From Streptomyces sp. NBC_01214 (GTDB lineage: Bacteria; Actinomycetota; Actinomycetes; Streptomycetales; Streptomycetaceae): 64,000 nucleotides of DNA. Every line of letters starts with the position of its first letter. Position 1 is the stretch's first letter. This document shows, piece by piece, positions 35,149 through 43,385 of the stretch. Under the pieces are notes generated by a model. That model worked only from the letters and a program-made list of their open reading frames with translations. It was not told the DNA's origin and did not search any database. Made by a program: the position numbers and the translations under genes. The stretch lies in the NCBI RefSeq assembly GCF_026340975.1, contig NZ_JAPEOS010000003.1, positions 1,054,001 through 1,118,000 on the forward strand, given 5' to 3'.

Positions 35149-35568
35149 TTGAGCACACGTACACGCACCCCGCGCAGACTGGCGGCGCTGGCCGTCGGCC
35201 TGACCGCTGTCCTGGCAGCGTCGGTCGGTCCGTCCGTCGCCGCGCCGCACGGCTCGACCGGCCCGGCGGTGACCCGCACGGTGGCCGCCGCCGCCCCGTC
35301 CGTGGTCAACCCGGGCAACCAGGTGTCCCTCCAGTACGACTCCGCGTACTTACCGATGCGCGCCACCGGTGGCGCGGCCCCCTACACCTGGTCGGCGGTC
35401 AACCTGCCGGTCGGTGCCTCGATCAATCCCTCGACCGGCCTGATCTCGGGCCTCCTGCGCGGCAGCGGCATCCGTACCGTGACCGTCACCGCCAAGGACG
35501 CCACGGGTGCGACCGGCTCCGCCACCTTCACCTGGCGCGTGATCCGCGACGCCTGTCCCCGCTGCTGA
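35149..35568 (+). CDS. Small secreted Ig-like protein with a TTA codon
   Basis: A 139-residue exported protein. The TTG start at 35149 has GGAGG at 35139-35143. A signal peptide (about 10-33: RRLAALAVGLTAVLAASVGP) ends at VAAPHG. The mature part, APYTWSAVNLPVGASINPST, GLISGLL, VTVTAKDATGATGSATFTW, is one putative-Ig (He_PIG) domain, then two closing Cys (CPRC). The codon at 35350-35352 (tyrosine-leucine-proline context) is TTA, the only in-frame TTA I found in the genes of this window. TTA needs the bldA tRNA, so translation is likely tied to development. A terminator hairpin follows 9 bases after the stop. Confidence 0.8.
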   Translation: MSTRTRTPRRLAALAVGLTAVLAASVGPSVAAPHGSTGPAVTRTVAAAAPSVVNPGNQVSLQYDSAYLPMRATGGAAPYTWSAVNLPVGASINPSTGLISGLLRGSGIRTVTVTAKDATGATGSATFTWRVIRDACPRC

Positions 35569-35576
35569 CCCGGCGG

Positions 35577-35614
35577 CCCGGCGCCCCTCTCCCGATCGCG
35601 GGGAGGGGTGCCGG
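35577..35614 (+). terminator. Terminator hairpin after the secreted protein gene
   Basis: CCCGGCGCCCCTC near 35577-35589 pairs with GAGGGGTGCCGGG near 35602-35614, with one G-T and a small internal offset. It is GC-rich without a T tract. Confidence 0.6.
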
Positions 35615-35641
35615 GCGCTGCTCCTCGGGCAGGATGTGCGG

Positions 35642-36259
35642 ATGGACACGACCGAAGCGGTATCGAGGGCACGGGCGCTGGCCACCGCGGGCGAGCGGCG
35701 CGTCCTGGGCATTGCCGGGCCGCCGGGGGCCGGAAAGTCGACACTGGCCGCCCGGCTCGCGGACGCGCTCGGGCCGGAGCGCGCCGTCGTGGTCCCGATG
35801 GACGGCTTCCACCTCGCCCAGGCCGTGTTGGACCGCCTGGGCCGCGCCGACCGCAAGGGCGCCCCGGACACCTTCGACGCCGCCGGGTACGTCGCCCTGC
35901 TGCGCCGGCTGCGCGCACCGCTCGGACCCACGGTGTACGCGCCTGCCTTCGACCGCTCCCTGGAGGAGCCGATCGCGGGCAGCATCCCCGTGCCCCCGGA
36001 CGTACCGCTGGTGATCACCGAGGGGAACTACCTGTTGCACGACGTGGGGGAGTGGGCCTCGGTGCGCCCCCTGGTGGACGAGGCCTGGTACCTCGCCCCG
36101 GCCGAGGACCTCCGCCTGGAGCGGCTGATCGGCCGTCACGTACGACACGGCAAGGACCCCGCGCACGCACGCGCATGGGTGGCCCGCTCGGACGAACACA
36201 ACGCCCGCCTCGTCGCCCTGGGCCGGCACCGCGCGGACCTCGTCCTCGACGCCGACTGA
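35642..36259 (+). CDS. P-loop nucleoside/uridine-kinase-like protein
   Basis: A 205-residue kinase of the PRK/Udk fold. The P-loop GPPGAGKST is at about 27-35, PMDGFHLAQAVLDRLG near 57 (substrate Asp), DTFDAAGYVALLRRL near 80, YAPAFDRSLEEP near 100, and VITEGNYLL (Walker-B-like) near 125, with a lid segment RLIGRHVRHGKDPAHARAWV. This is the pattern of bacterial nucleoside/nucleotide kinase family proteins, sometimes called fructokinase-like (FrcK/YggC type). The phosphate acceptor cannot be named. ATG 35642 has AGGA nearby; the GTG two codons earlier is less likely. Confidence 0.8.
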   Translation: MDTTEAVSRARALATAGERRVLGIAGPPGAGKSTLAARLADALGPERAVVVPMDGFHLAQAVLDRLGRADRKGAPDTFDAAGYVALLRRLRAPLGPTVYAPAFDRSLEEPIAGSIPVPPDVPLVITEGNYLLHDVGEWASVRPLVDEAWYLAPAEDLRLERLIGRHVRHGKDPAHARAWVARSDEHNARLVALGRHRADLVLDAD

Positions 36260-36458
36260 CGGCGCCCGACGGGCATGCGCGGCGGGTCGGGCACGCGCGG
36301 CGTCGTGCGCGGCGGGTCGGCGTCGTGCACTCTCGTGCCAACACCCGTGCACGGTAAGGAAAGTCGGACGGTAGGGGCGTCCGTAGTTTCGGGGTGTGCC
36401 GGGCCGCGGATCGATCGCGGACGGCGATGATCCATAGTGCTCCGGGAGGACACCCCCC

Positions 36459-37121
36459 ATGTTCGACATCAGCAAGGTCCAGGCCGCTCCGAGCGCGGAC
36501 CTGCTCACGCCCGACAACGCGGTCATGCTCTTCGTCGACCACCAGCCGCAGATGTTCTTCGGTACCGGCAGCGGTGACCGCACCGCCATCATCAACAGCA
36601 CGGTGGGCCTCGCGAAGGCGGCCAAGGCGTTCGACGTGCCGGTCGTGCTGACCACCGTCGCCGCCGAATCCTTCTCCGGTCCGCTGCTGCCCCAGCTCGC
36701 CGACGTGTTCCCCGGACACGAGGTCATCGACCGTACGTCGATGAACGCCTGGGAGGACGAGGCGCTCGTGGCGGCCGTCAAGGCGACCGGACGCAAGAAG
36801 ATCGTCCTGTCGGGCCTGTGGACCGAGGTCTGCCTGGTGCTGCCCGCCCTGTCCGCACTGGAGCAGGGTTACGAGGTCTACGTGGTCTCCGACGCCTCCG
36901 GAGGCGTCAGCCCGACCGCCCACGAGCACGCCGTCCAGCGGATGCTGGCCGCCGGGGCCGTGCCGGTGACCTGGGTGCAGGTACTGCTGGAGCTCCAGCG
37001 CGACTGGGCGCGCCAGGAGACGTACGGCGCCGTCATGGAGATCGTCAAGGCCCACGCCGGTGCCTACGGCCTCGGCGTCGTCTACGCGCAGGCCGTCATC
37101 GGCGAGCACGCGGCCGGCTGA
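36459..37121 (+). CDS. Isochorismatase-family hydrolase (YcaC-like)
   Basis: A 220-residue cysteine hydrolase. The catalytic triad can be placed as Asp in MLFVDHQPQMFF (about 27), Lys in GRKKIVLSGL (about 111) and Cys in WTEVCLVLPAL (about 120), with the cis-peptide before it. The long C-terminal segment ending VVYAQAVIGEHA is typical of YcaC-related enzymes rather than true isochorismatases. The substrate is unknown. ATG 36459 has GGGAGGA upstream. It heads a run of six same-strand genes, and its stop is only 5 bases from the next start. Confidence 0.85.
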   Translation: MFDISKVQAAPSADLLTPDNAVMLFVDHQPQMFFGTGSGDRTAIINSTVGLAKAAKAFDVPVVLTTVAAESFSGPLLPQLADVFPGHEVIDRTSMNAWEDEALVAAVKATGRKKIVLSGLWTEVCLVLPALSALEQGYEVYVVSDASGGVSPTAHEHAVQRMLAAGAVPVTWVQVLLELQRDWARQETYGAVMEIVKAHAGAYGLGVVYAQAVIGEHAAG

Positions 37122-37126
37122 CCCCT

Positions 37127-37627
37127 TTGGACACCGGCATCCTGATGTTGCGTCTGCTGGTGGGGCTGCTCGTCGCGGCCCACGGGGTGCAGAAGGTCAG
37201 CCGGCACCTGGGCGGCAAGGGCCTCGACGGCGGTGCGCGCGAGTTCCGCGCCGACGGTTTCCGCGGCGGCGTCCTCACCGCCCTCGCGGCGGGCGGCGGC
37301 CAGATCGGATCGGGCCTCCTGCTGGCCGCGGGCCTGCTGACACCGCTCGCCGCGACCGGCGTCATCGGGGTCATGACCGTCGCCCTCACCGTGAAGTGGC
37401 CCGGCGGCCTCTGGGTGCAGAACGACGGCTACGAGTACCCCTTGGTGCTGATCGTCAGCGCCGCCGCGCTCGCGGCCACCGGGCCCGGCGCCCTCTCCCT
37501 CGACGCGGCGATCGGCCTCACCCCGTACCCGCTGTGGTGGACGGCCCCCGTGCTCGCGGCGGGCGTCGGCAGCGGCCTGCTCACCCGGCTGGTCCTGCAC
37601 CGCGCCCCGGCCGCCGACCACGGCTGA
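37127..37627 (+). CDS. DoxX family membrane protein
   Basis: A 166-residue protein with four hydrophobic helices. LDTGILMLRLLVGLLVAAHGVQKV at the N-terminus and the GGGQIGSGLLLAAGLLTPLAATGVI segment follow the DoxX/DoxD pattern (G-QK after helix 1). The TTG at 37127 is chosen because it begins the family's usual (M)DTGILLLR sequence and lies 5 bases after the previous stop. An ATG at 37145 would cut the first helix. DoxX proteins are poorly defined redox-related membrane proteins. Here it may serve the hydrolase operon. Confidence 0.8.
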   Translation: MDTGILMLRLLVGLLVAAHGVQKVSRHLGGKGLDGGAREFRADGFRGGVLTALAAGGGQIGSGLLLAAGLLTPLAATGVIGVMTVALTVKWPGGLWVQNDGYEYPLVLIVSAAALAATGPGALSLDAAIGLTPYPLWWTAPVLAAGVGSGLLTRLVLHRAPAADHG

Positions 37628-37772
37628 GCACCCCCGCCGCACGGACCGGGCCCGGCCGTCCGCGCATACCCCTGTGCGCCGGCCGGCCGGGCCCACCCGG
37701 CCCCCCACCCACGCACCTACGCATCCGCACCACCCGCACCACCCGTACACATCCGAAAGAGGAGCACCACCC

Positions 37773-38603
37773 GTGCCGTACATCAAGGTCGCAGAAGGCC
37801 GCACCGCCCCCGTCGAGCTCTACTACGAGGACCACGGCACCGGAGCGCCGGTCGTGCTGATCCACGGCTGGCCGCTGAGCGGAGCCTCCTGGGAGAAGCA
37901 GACCGCCGCCCTGCTCGCCGCCGGCCACCGGGTCATCACCTACGACCGGCGCGGCTTCGGCCGCTCCGACCAGCCCGCCGACGGCTACGACTACGACACC
38001 TTCGCCTCCGACCTGAACGAGGTCCTCACCGCGCTCGACCTGCGCGACGCCGTCCTGGTCGGCTTCTCCATGGGCACCGGCGAAGTGACCCGCTACCTCG
38101 GCACCTACGGCAGCGAGCGCATCGCCAAGGCCGTCATGATCGGCGTGGTTCCGCCCTTCCTGCTGGAGACCGACGACAACCCCGGCGGGGTGGACGCCGC
38201 CGTCTTCAAGGGCATCGAGGACGCCATCACCGCCGACCGCTTCGCGTTCATGAGCTCCTTCTTCGCCGACTTCTACAACGTCGACGTGCTCGGCGGCGAA
38301 CGCATCAGCGAGGAGGCCGTCCGCGCCAGTTGGAACGTGGCCGTCGGCGCATCCGCCAAGGGCACCCTCGACTGCGTCCAGGCCTGGCTCACCGACTTCC
38401 GCGCCGACCTGCCCCGCATCGACGTGCCCACGCTCATCATCCACGGCGACGCCGACCGCACCCTGCCCATCGAGGCCACGGCGATCCCCCTGGCCGAGCG
38501 CATCGCCGGCGCCCAGCTCACGGTCGTCCCCGGCGGCCCGCACGGCCTCACCTGGACCCACGCCGCCGAGGTCAACACCGCCCTGCTCGCCTTCCTCCGC
38601 TGA
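37773..38603 (+). CDS. Alpha/beta hydrolase (non-haem chloroperoxidase-like)
   Basis: A 276-residue enzyme with HGWPLSGASWEKQ near 30 (oxyanion), YDRRGFGRSDQP near 55, nucleophile Ser in VGFSMGTGEV (about 98), acid Asp in IHGDADRTLPIE (about 228) and His in GGPHGLTWTH (about 256). The whole follows the arylesterase/cofactor-free haloperoxidase group. It probably hydrolyses an ester or performs perhydrolysis. GTG 37773 follows AGAGGAGC. The 145-base gap before it is C/A-rich with no other feature. Confidence 0.9.
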   Translation: MPYIKVAEGRTAPVELYYEDHGTGAPVVLIHGWPLSGASWEKQTAALLAAGHRVITYDRRGFGRSDQPADGYDYDTFASDLNEVLTALDLRDAVLVGFSMGTGEVTRYLGTYGSERIAKAVMIGVVPPFLLETDDNPGGVDAAVFKGIEDAITADRFAFMSSFFADFYNVDVLGGERISEEAVRASWNVAVGASAKGTLDCVQAWLTDFRADLPRIDVPTLIIHGDADRTLPIEATAIPLAERIAGAQLTVVPGGPHGLTWTHAAEVNTALLAFLR

Positions 38604-38671
38604 GCACGAGCACGGCCCCGGCCCCGGCCACGGCCACCAGCCCCCGATTCCCCCACTGAAGGAGAACCCCC

Positions 38672-39625
38672 ATGCCCGAAGAGCCGGTACTCGAACCCGC
38701 CGCCCAGGCCTTCGCCCACGCCACCGCCCAGCCGCCGTACCTCTACCAGATCCCCGTTGCCGACGGCCGCAAGGCCGTGGACGACGTGCAGAGCGGCGAG
38801 GGCGTCGCCCTGCCCGCCGTCGACGAGGAATGGACCACCGTCCAGGGCGGCCCCACCGGTGACGTCCGCACCCGGATCGTCCGCCCCCTCGGCGTCACCG
38901 GCCCGCTGCCCGTCATCCTCTACCTGCACGGAGCGGGCTGGGTCTTCGGCAACGCCCACACCCACGACCGGCTGGTCCGCGAACTGGCCGTCGGCGCACG
39001 GGCGGCCGTGGTCTTCCCCGAGTACGACCTGTCACCCGAGGCCCGCTACCCGGTCGCCATCGAGCAGAACTACACCGTCGCCCAGTGGGTGGCCCGCGAG
39101 GGACACCACAAGGACCTCGACGGCTCCAGGATCGCCGTCGCGGGCGACTCGGTCGGCGGCAACATGAGCGCCGCCCTCACCCTCATGGCCAAGCAGCGCG
39201 GTGACGTCCACATCCTCCACCAGGTCCTCTTCTACCCGGTCACCGACGCGGCCTTCGACACCGACTCCTACGCGCAGTTCGCCGAGGGCTACTTCCTGCG
39301 CCGCGACGCCATGCGCTGGTTCTGGGACCAGTACACGACCGACGCGGCCGAGCGGGCGCAGATCACCGCCTCCCCGCTGCGCGCTTCCCTCGACCAGCTC
39401 ACCGGTCTGCCGCCCGCCCTGGTCATCACCGCCGAGGCCGACGTCCTGCGCGACGAGGGCGAGGCGTACGCCGCCCGGCTGCGCGCCGCCGGGGTGCCGG
39501 TCACGGCCCTGCGCGTGCTGGGCACCATCCACGACTTCGTCATGCTGAACGCGCTGCGCGAGACGCGGGCCGCGTCGCTCGCCATCGGCCAGGCCGTCGA
39601 GACCCTGCGCGAGGCCCTGGCATGA
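38672..39625 (+). CDS. Alpha/beta hydrolase, HSL (GDXG) family
   Basis: A 317-residue carboxylesterase-like enzyme. The oxyanion motif HGAGWVFGN is near 87, the nucleophile in VAGDSVGGNMSA near 163, Asp in ITAEADVLRDEGE near 255 and His in LGTIHDFVMLN near 287. The cap region (about 1-45) is longer than average. AAGGAGA precedes the ATG. Its TGA overlaps the amidohydrolase ATG (ATGA), so the two are coupled. The preferred acyl substrate is unknown. Confidence 0.9.
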   Translation: MPEEPVLEPAAQAFAHATAQPPYLYQIPVADGRKAVDDVQSGEGVALPAVDEEWTTVQGGPTGDVRTRIVRPLGVTGPLPVILYLHGAGWVFGNAHTHDRLVRELAVGARAAVVFPEYDLSPEARYPVAIEQNYTVAQWVAREGHHKDLDGSRIAVAGDSVGGNMSAALTLMAKQRGDVHILHQVLFYPVTDAAFDTDSYAQFAEGYFLRRDAMRWFWDQYTTDAAERAQITASPLRASLDQLTGLPPALVITAEADVLRDEGEAYAARLRAAGVPVTALRVLGTIHDFVMLNALRETRAASLAIGQAVETLREALA

Positions 39626-41538
39626 CGGCCCCGGCCGGTACGACGAGCATGCCCGTGGCCGGGGTGGGCCCCGCCCGGCGCCCGGAGGATCCGGCGGCCG
39701 TCCGCCCGGCGGCGGACCTGCTCGTGCGCAACGCGAAGGTGCACACCGGGGACCCGGCCCGGCCCGAGGCCCGGGCCGTCGCGATCCGCGACGGCCGCAT
39801 CGTGGCCCTCGGCGACGACCACGACCTCGCCGGGCTCGTGGGCCCGGCGACCCGGGTGGTCGACGCCCTGGGCCGCCGCGTGGTCCCGGGACTGAACGAC
39901 TCGCACCTGCACGTCATCCGGGGCGGCCTGAACTACGTCCTGGAGCTGCGCTGGGACGGCGTACGCAGCCTGCGGCAGGCGCTGGCCATGCTGCGCGAGC
40001 AGGCCGGCCGCACCCCCAAGGGCCAGTGGATCCGGGTGGTCGGCGGCTGGACCGCCGAGCAGTTCGCCGAACGCCGGATGCCGACCGTGGCCGAGCTGAA
40101 CGCCGCGGCGCCCGACACCCCGGTGTTCGTCCTGCACCTCTACCAGTCGGCGCTGATGAACCGGGCGGCCGTGCGGGCCGCCGGATTCACCCGCGAGACC
40201 CCCGACCCGCGCGGCGGCCAGATCGTCCGGGGCCACGACGGCGAGCCCACCGGGGTCCTCCTGGCGGCGCCGAGCGCGCTCGTCCTGTACTCCACCCTGG
40301 CCAAGGCACCGACGCTGGACGCGGCCGACCGGCGGACCTCGACGCGGCACTTCCTGCGCGAGCTGAACCGCTTCGGGCTGACCTCGGCGGTCGACGCCGC
40401 CGGCGGGTTCCAGAACTTCCCCGACGACTACGCCACCGTCATCGACCTGGCCCGGTCGGGGGAGCTGTCGCTGCGCATCACCTACCACTTGTTCCCGCAG
40501 ACCGCCGGGCAGGAGCTCGCCGATCTGAAACGCTGGACCGAGACCGTCAAGCCGGGGGACGGTGACGAGTGGCTGCGCCTCGGCGGCGCCGGCGAGAACC
40601 TGACCTGGGCGGCCGCCGACTTCGAGAACTTCTCCGAGCCCCGCCCGGCGCTCGCCGGCGGGTACGAGGCCGAGTTCGAGCAGGCCGTCCGGCTGCTGAT
40701 GGAGCACGGCTGGGGCTTCCGGCTCCACGCCACCTACGACGAGACGATCCGCCGCGACCTGGCGGTCTTCGAAAAGCTCGCCGCCGAAGGGCTCTTCCCC
40801 GGCGGCAATCGCTGGCTCTTCGACCACGCCGAGACCGTCTCGGCCGACAGCCTGGACCGCATCGCCGCCCTCGGCGGCGCCCTCTCCGTGCAGAACCGGA
40901 TGTCCTTCCAGGGGACCGCCTTCCTCGACCGCTACGGTGCCGAGGCCGCCTCCCACGCCCCGCCGGTACGCGCCATGCTCGACCGGGGTCTCACCGTCGC
41001 CGCCGGTACCGACGCCACGCGCGTGTCCTCGTACAACCCGTGGGTCTGCCTGCACTGGCTGGTGACCGGCCGCACCGTGGGCGGTACGCCGCTCCACCCG
41101 GCCGGGAGCCCGATCAGCCGGGAGACCGCGCTCGACCTCTACACCCGCGGCGGTGCGCAGCTCACCGGCGAGGGGGACGTCAAGGGGGTGCTGCGGGAGG
41201 GTGGTTACGGCGACCTCGCGATCCTGTCGGAGGACTACTTCACCGTGCCCGAGGCCGCGATCCCCGGCATCGAGTCCGTGTGCACGGTCGTCGGCGGCCG
41301 CATCGTGTACGGGACCGCCGAGTACGAGGGCCTGGACGAGCCGCTCCCGCCGGTCAGCCCGCAGTGGGCGCCGGTGGCCCGCTTCGGCGGGTACCAGGCG
41401 GGCGGCGGCGTACGTCAGGCCGAGCTGATGGCCGAAGCCGTCGCCGAGTCCGAACGGCACCGGCTGTGGCGACGGGCGCGCGGATCGGCGCCCGAGACGG
41501 CGCCGCAACCCTTCGTCGACCCGTGCTTCGCGCACTGA
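39622..41538 (+). CDS. Amidohydrolase family 3 (YtcJ-like)
   Basis: A 638-residue metal-dependent hydrolase. The N-terminal composite beta domain leads to the metal motif LNDSHLHVIRGG (HxH) near 93-100, then LMNRAAVRAAG, LHATYDETIR (His), WLFDHAETVS (His) and AAGTDATRVSSYNPW (Asp), matching the amidohydrolase_3 order. Members hydrolyse exocyclic amide or ester bonds; this subfamily has no assigned substrate. It overlaps the upstream hydrolase by 4 bases. The C-terminal 60 residues are an extension with no recognised motif. Confidence 0.88.
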   Translation: MTAPAGTTSMPVAGVGPARRPEDPAAVRPAADLLVRNAKVHTGDPARPEARAVAIRDGRIVALGDDHDLAGLVGPATRVVDALGRRVVPGLNDSHLHVIRGGLNYVLELRWDGVRSLRQALAMLREQAGRTPKGQWIRVVGGWTAEQFAERRMPTVAELNAAAPDTPVFVLHLYQSALMNRAAVRAAGFTRETPDPRGGQIVRGHDGEPTGVLLAAPSALVLYSTLAKAPTLDAADRRTSTRHFLRELNRFGLTSAVDAAGGFQNFPDDYATVIDLARSGELSLRITYHLFPQTAGQELADLKRWTETVKPGDGDEWLRLGGAGENLTWAAADFENFSEPRPALAGGYEAEFEQAVRLLMEHGWGFRLHATYDETIRRDLAVFEKLAAEGLFPGGNRWLFDHAETVSADSLDRIAALGGALSVQNRMSFQGTAFLDRYGAEAASHAPPVRAMLDRGLTVAAGTDATRVSSYNPWVCLHWLVTGRTVGGTPLHPAGSPISRETALDLYTRGGAQLTGEGDVKGVLREGGYGDLAILSEDYFTVPEAAIPGIESVCTVVGGRIVYGTAEYEGLDEPLPPVSPQWAPVARFGGYQAGGGVRQAELMAEAVAESERHRLWRRARGSAPETAPQPFVDPCFAH

Positions 41539-41563
41539 CCCACGGAACAGGGGAACCCACCAC

Positions 41564-42289
41564 ATGAGTACGGTCCCGGGCAACACCGCCGCGGGCGCCC
41601 CGGACGGGGCACCGCCCGGGCGCCGCCACGAACCGGACCTCCGGGCGATGACACGGATCAACCTGCACCCCATCGCCTCACCGATGCCCCTGGGCTTCTT
41701 CACGGTGGCGATCGCCTCCGTGATGACGGGCTGCCTACAGCTCGGGGTCTTCGAGGCCGCCGACCGCAGGGCCGTCGCCCTGTGCGTGCTGCCCGCCTTC
41801 GCCCTCCAACTCCTGGTGAGCTTCCTCGCGTTCGGCGCCCGAGACGTGATCGCGGCCACCCTCATGGGCACGTTCGCCGGCAGCTGGCTGGCGTACGCCC
41901 TCGTGACGGGAACCGGCGCGGCCGGCGGCCACCGGGTGCTGGGCGTGTTCAATCTGGCACTGCTGTGCTTCGGGGCGCTGATGGCCCTCGTGACCCGGCC
42001 CAAGCGGGCCCTGTGGCTGGTCATCGTGGTTTCCCTGCCGCGCTGGGCGGCCACCGGCCTGGCGGGGCTGACCGGGGCCGAATGGCCCGGACAACTGGCG
42101 GGAGCCCTCGGCCTCCTCGTGGCCCTGGTCGCCACCTACGCCGCCTTCGCCCTGATGCTGGAGGACATGCGCGGCGAACAGGTACTGCCCATCGGCCGCA
42201 GCGGCCCCGCCCACACCGCGGTCGAGGGGGACCTCGTCGTGCAACTGCGGAACCTGGAACGCCAGGCCGGGGTACGGCGCACCCTGTGA
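41564..42289 (+). CDS. GPR1/FUN34/YaaH-like membrane protein
   Basis: A 241-residue protein with six helices. INLHPIASPMPLGFFTVAIA near 32-51 resembles the NPxPLGLxGF entrance motif of acetate/succinate uptake proteins (SatP/YaaH), and helices continue to about 200. The C-terminal tail is hydrophilic. It could take up or export a small acid released by the hydrolases upstream. GGGGAA precedes the ATG. It ends 5 bases before the convergent AraC gene. The assignment rests on the one motif and the helix count. Confidence 0.6.
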   Translation: MSTVPGNTAAGAPDGAPPGRRHEPDLRAMTRINLHPIASPMPLGFFTVAIASVMTGCLQLGVFEAADRRAVALCVLPAFALQLLVSFLAFGARDVIAATLMGTFAGSWLAYALVTGTGAAGGHRVLGVFNLALLCFGALMALVTRPKRALWLVIVVSLPRWAATGLAGLTGAEWPGQLAGALGLLVALVATYAAFALMLEDMRGEQVLPIGRSGPAHTAVEGDLVVQLRNLERQAGVRRTL

Positions 42290-42294
42290 GATGG

Positions 42295-43251
42295 TCATTC
42301 GCCCCGGGCGCCGCACTGCCACTCCCGGGGCGACATGCCGTAGGCGGCGCGGAAGGCCCGGCTGAAGTGGGACGGGTTCGTGAACCCCCAGCGCTGGGCG
42401 ACCGCGGTGACCGCCGGCGCCGACCCCGTCTGCCGCGACAGGTCGCGCCGGCACCGCTCCAGCCGCTCCTGCCGGATCCAGCGGCCCACCGTGGTCCCCT
42501 CCGGCTGGAAGAGCTTGTGCAGGTACCGCACCGAGATGTGGTGCGCGGCCGCGATGCGCTCCGGCGACAGGTCGGGATCGGCCAAGGACGTGAGGACGTA
42601 CGCCTTGACGCGCGCCAGCATGCCCCGAGCCGTGTCCGAGGCGTACGGATCCAGCCGCCCCTGCCGCTCGCGCACCAGCACGGTCAGCAGGTCCATGGCG
42701 GTCATGGCGAGCTGCTGGCCCGTGTACGCGTCGAAGCCGGAGGCCCGCTCGGCCAGCCGCCCCAGGAAGCCGGCGACCAGCCCGGAGGTCCCGCCGTCAC
42801 CGCTGAAGACCGTGCCGGTGACCGCCCGCAGATCCGACTCCGGTACGCCCAGCCCGCTCTTGGGGACCCGGATCGCCGTGAAGCGGAAGTGGTCCGGCTG
42901 CTCCCGCTCGTACGGGCGTCCGGCGTCCGAGCAGGTGAAGGTCCCGGGCCCGACCAGGGCCCGGCGGCCGTCCTGGGTCAGCCGCGCGGTGCCGGTGTGC
43001 TGGAAGGTGACGGTGAGGAACTCCTCCCCGCCCCGGGAGATCAGCCGCCGGTTGCGCGACACGCTCTGCCGGCCCGCCTGGACCACCGAGATCTGCAGGG
43101 GACCGAGACGTTCGCTGGCGATGCTCCATGCGGACGGCACGGGTTCGTGCAGGGTGACGTCGAGGGGGATGAACGTCTCCGACACCAGGTTGTGCCAGTA
43201 GTCCGCCCGTTCGTACGGGGACAGCAGCGAGGTGGTGAATACGACGCTCAT
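42295..43251 (-). CDS. AraC-family transcriptional regulator
   Basis: A 318-residue regulator. The N-terminal sensing domain (about 1-200) follows the AraC-binding-like type 2 pattern (YWHNLVSETFIPLDV ... LISRGGEEFLTVTFQHTG). The C-terminal double HTH (about 215-315) contains SPERIAAAHHISVRYLHKLF and AQRWGFTNPSHFSRAFRAAYGMSPREW, with the family PSHFSRxF signature. It is tail-to-tail with the hydrolase operon, which it may control. GGAG lies just before the ATG. Confidence 0.88.
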   Translation of the reverse strand: MSVVFTTSLLSPYERADYWHNLVSETFIPLDVTLHEPVPSAWSIASERLGPLQISVVQAGRQSVSRNRRLISRGGEEFLTVTFQHTGTARLTQDGRRALVGPGTFTCSDAGRPYEREQPDHFRFTAIRVPKSGLGVPESDLRAVTGTVFSGDGGTSGLVAGFLGRLAERASGFDAYTGQQLAMTAMDLLTVLVRERQGRLDPYASDTARGMLARVKAYVLTSLADPDLSPERIAAAHHISVRYLHKLFQPEGTTVGRWIRQERLERCRRDLSRQTGSAPAVTAVAQRWGFTNPSHFSRAFRAAYGMSPREWQCGARGE

Positions 43252-43331
43252 GGGAACTCCGAGGGGGGTGGGGCGCTTTCCTCCCCCCAGTCTCGGAACG
43301 ACCACCGCCGCTGCCATCCGTCACATGACTT

Positions 43332-43385
43332 GCCCTGTGCCTCAGCCGCGCGCCTCAGCCCCGTGCCTCAGCCCTGTGCCTCAGT
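43332..43385. repeat. Short imperfect direct repeats around the LAL stop
   Basis: Four imperfect copies of a 14-base unit containing GTGCCTCAGCC. The last carries the stop codon of the minus-strand LAL gene. Their function is unknown; they probably reflect slippage. Confidence 0.6.
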
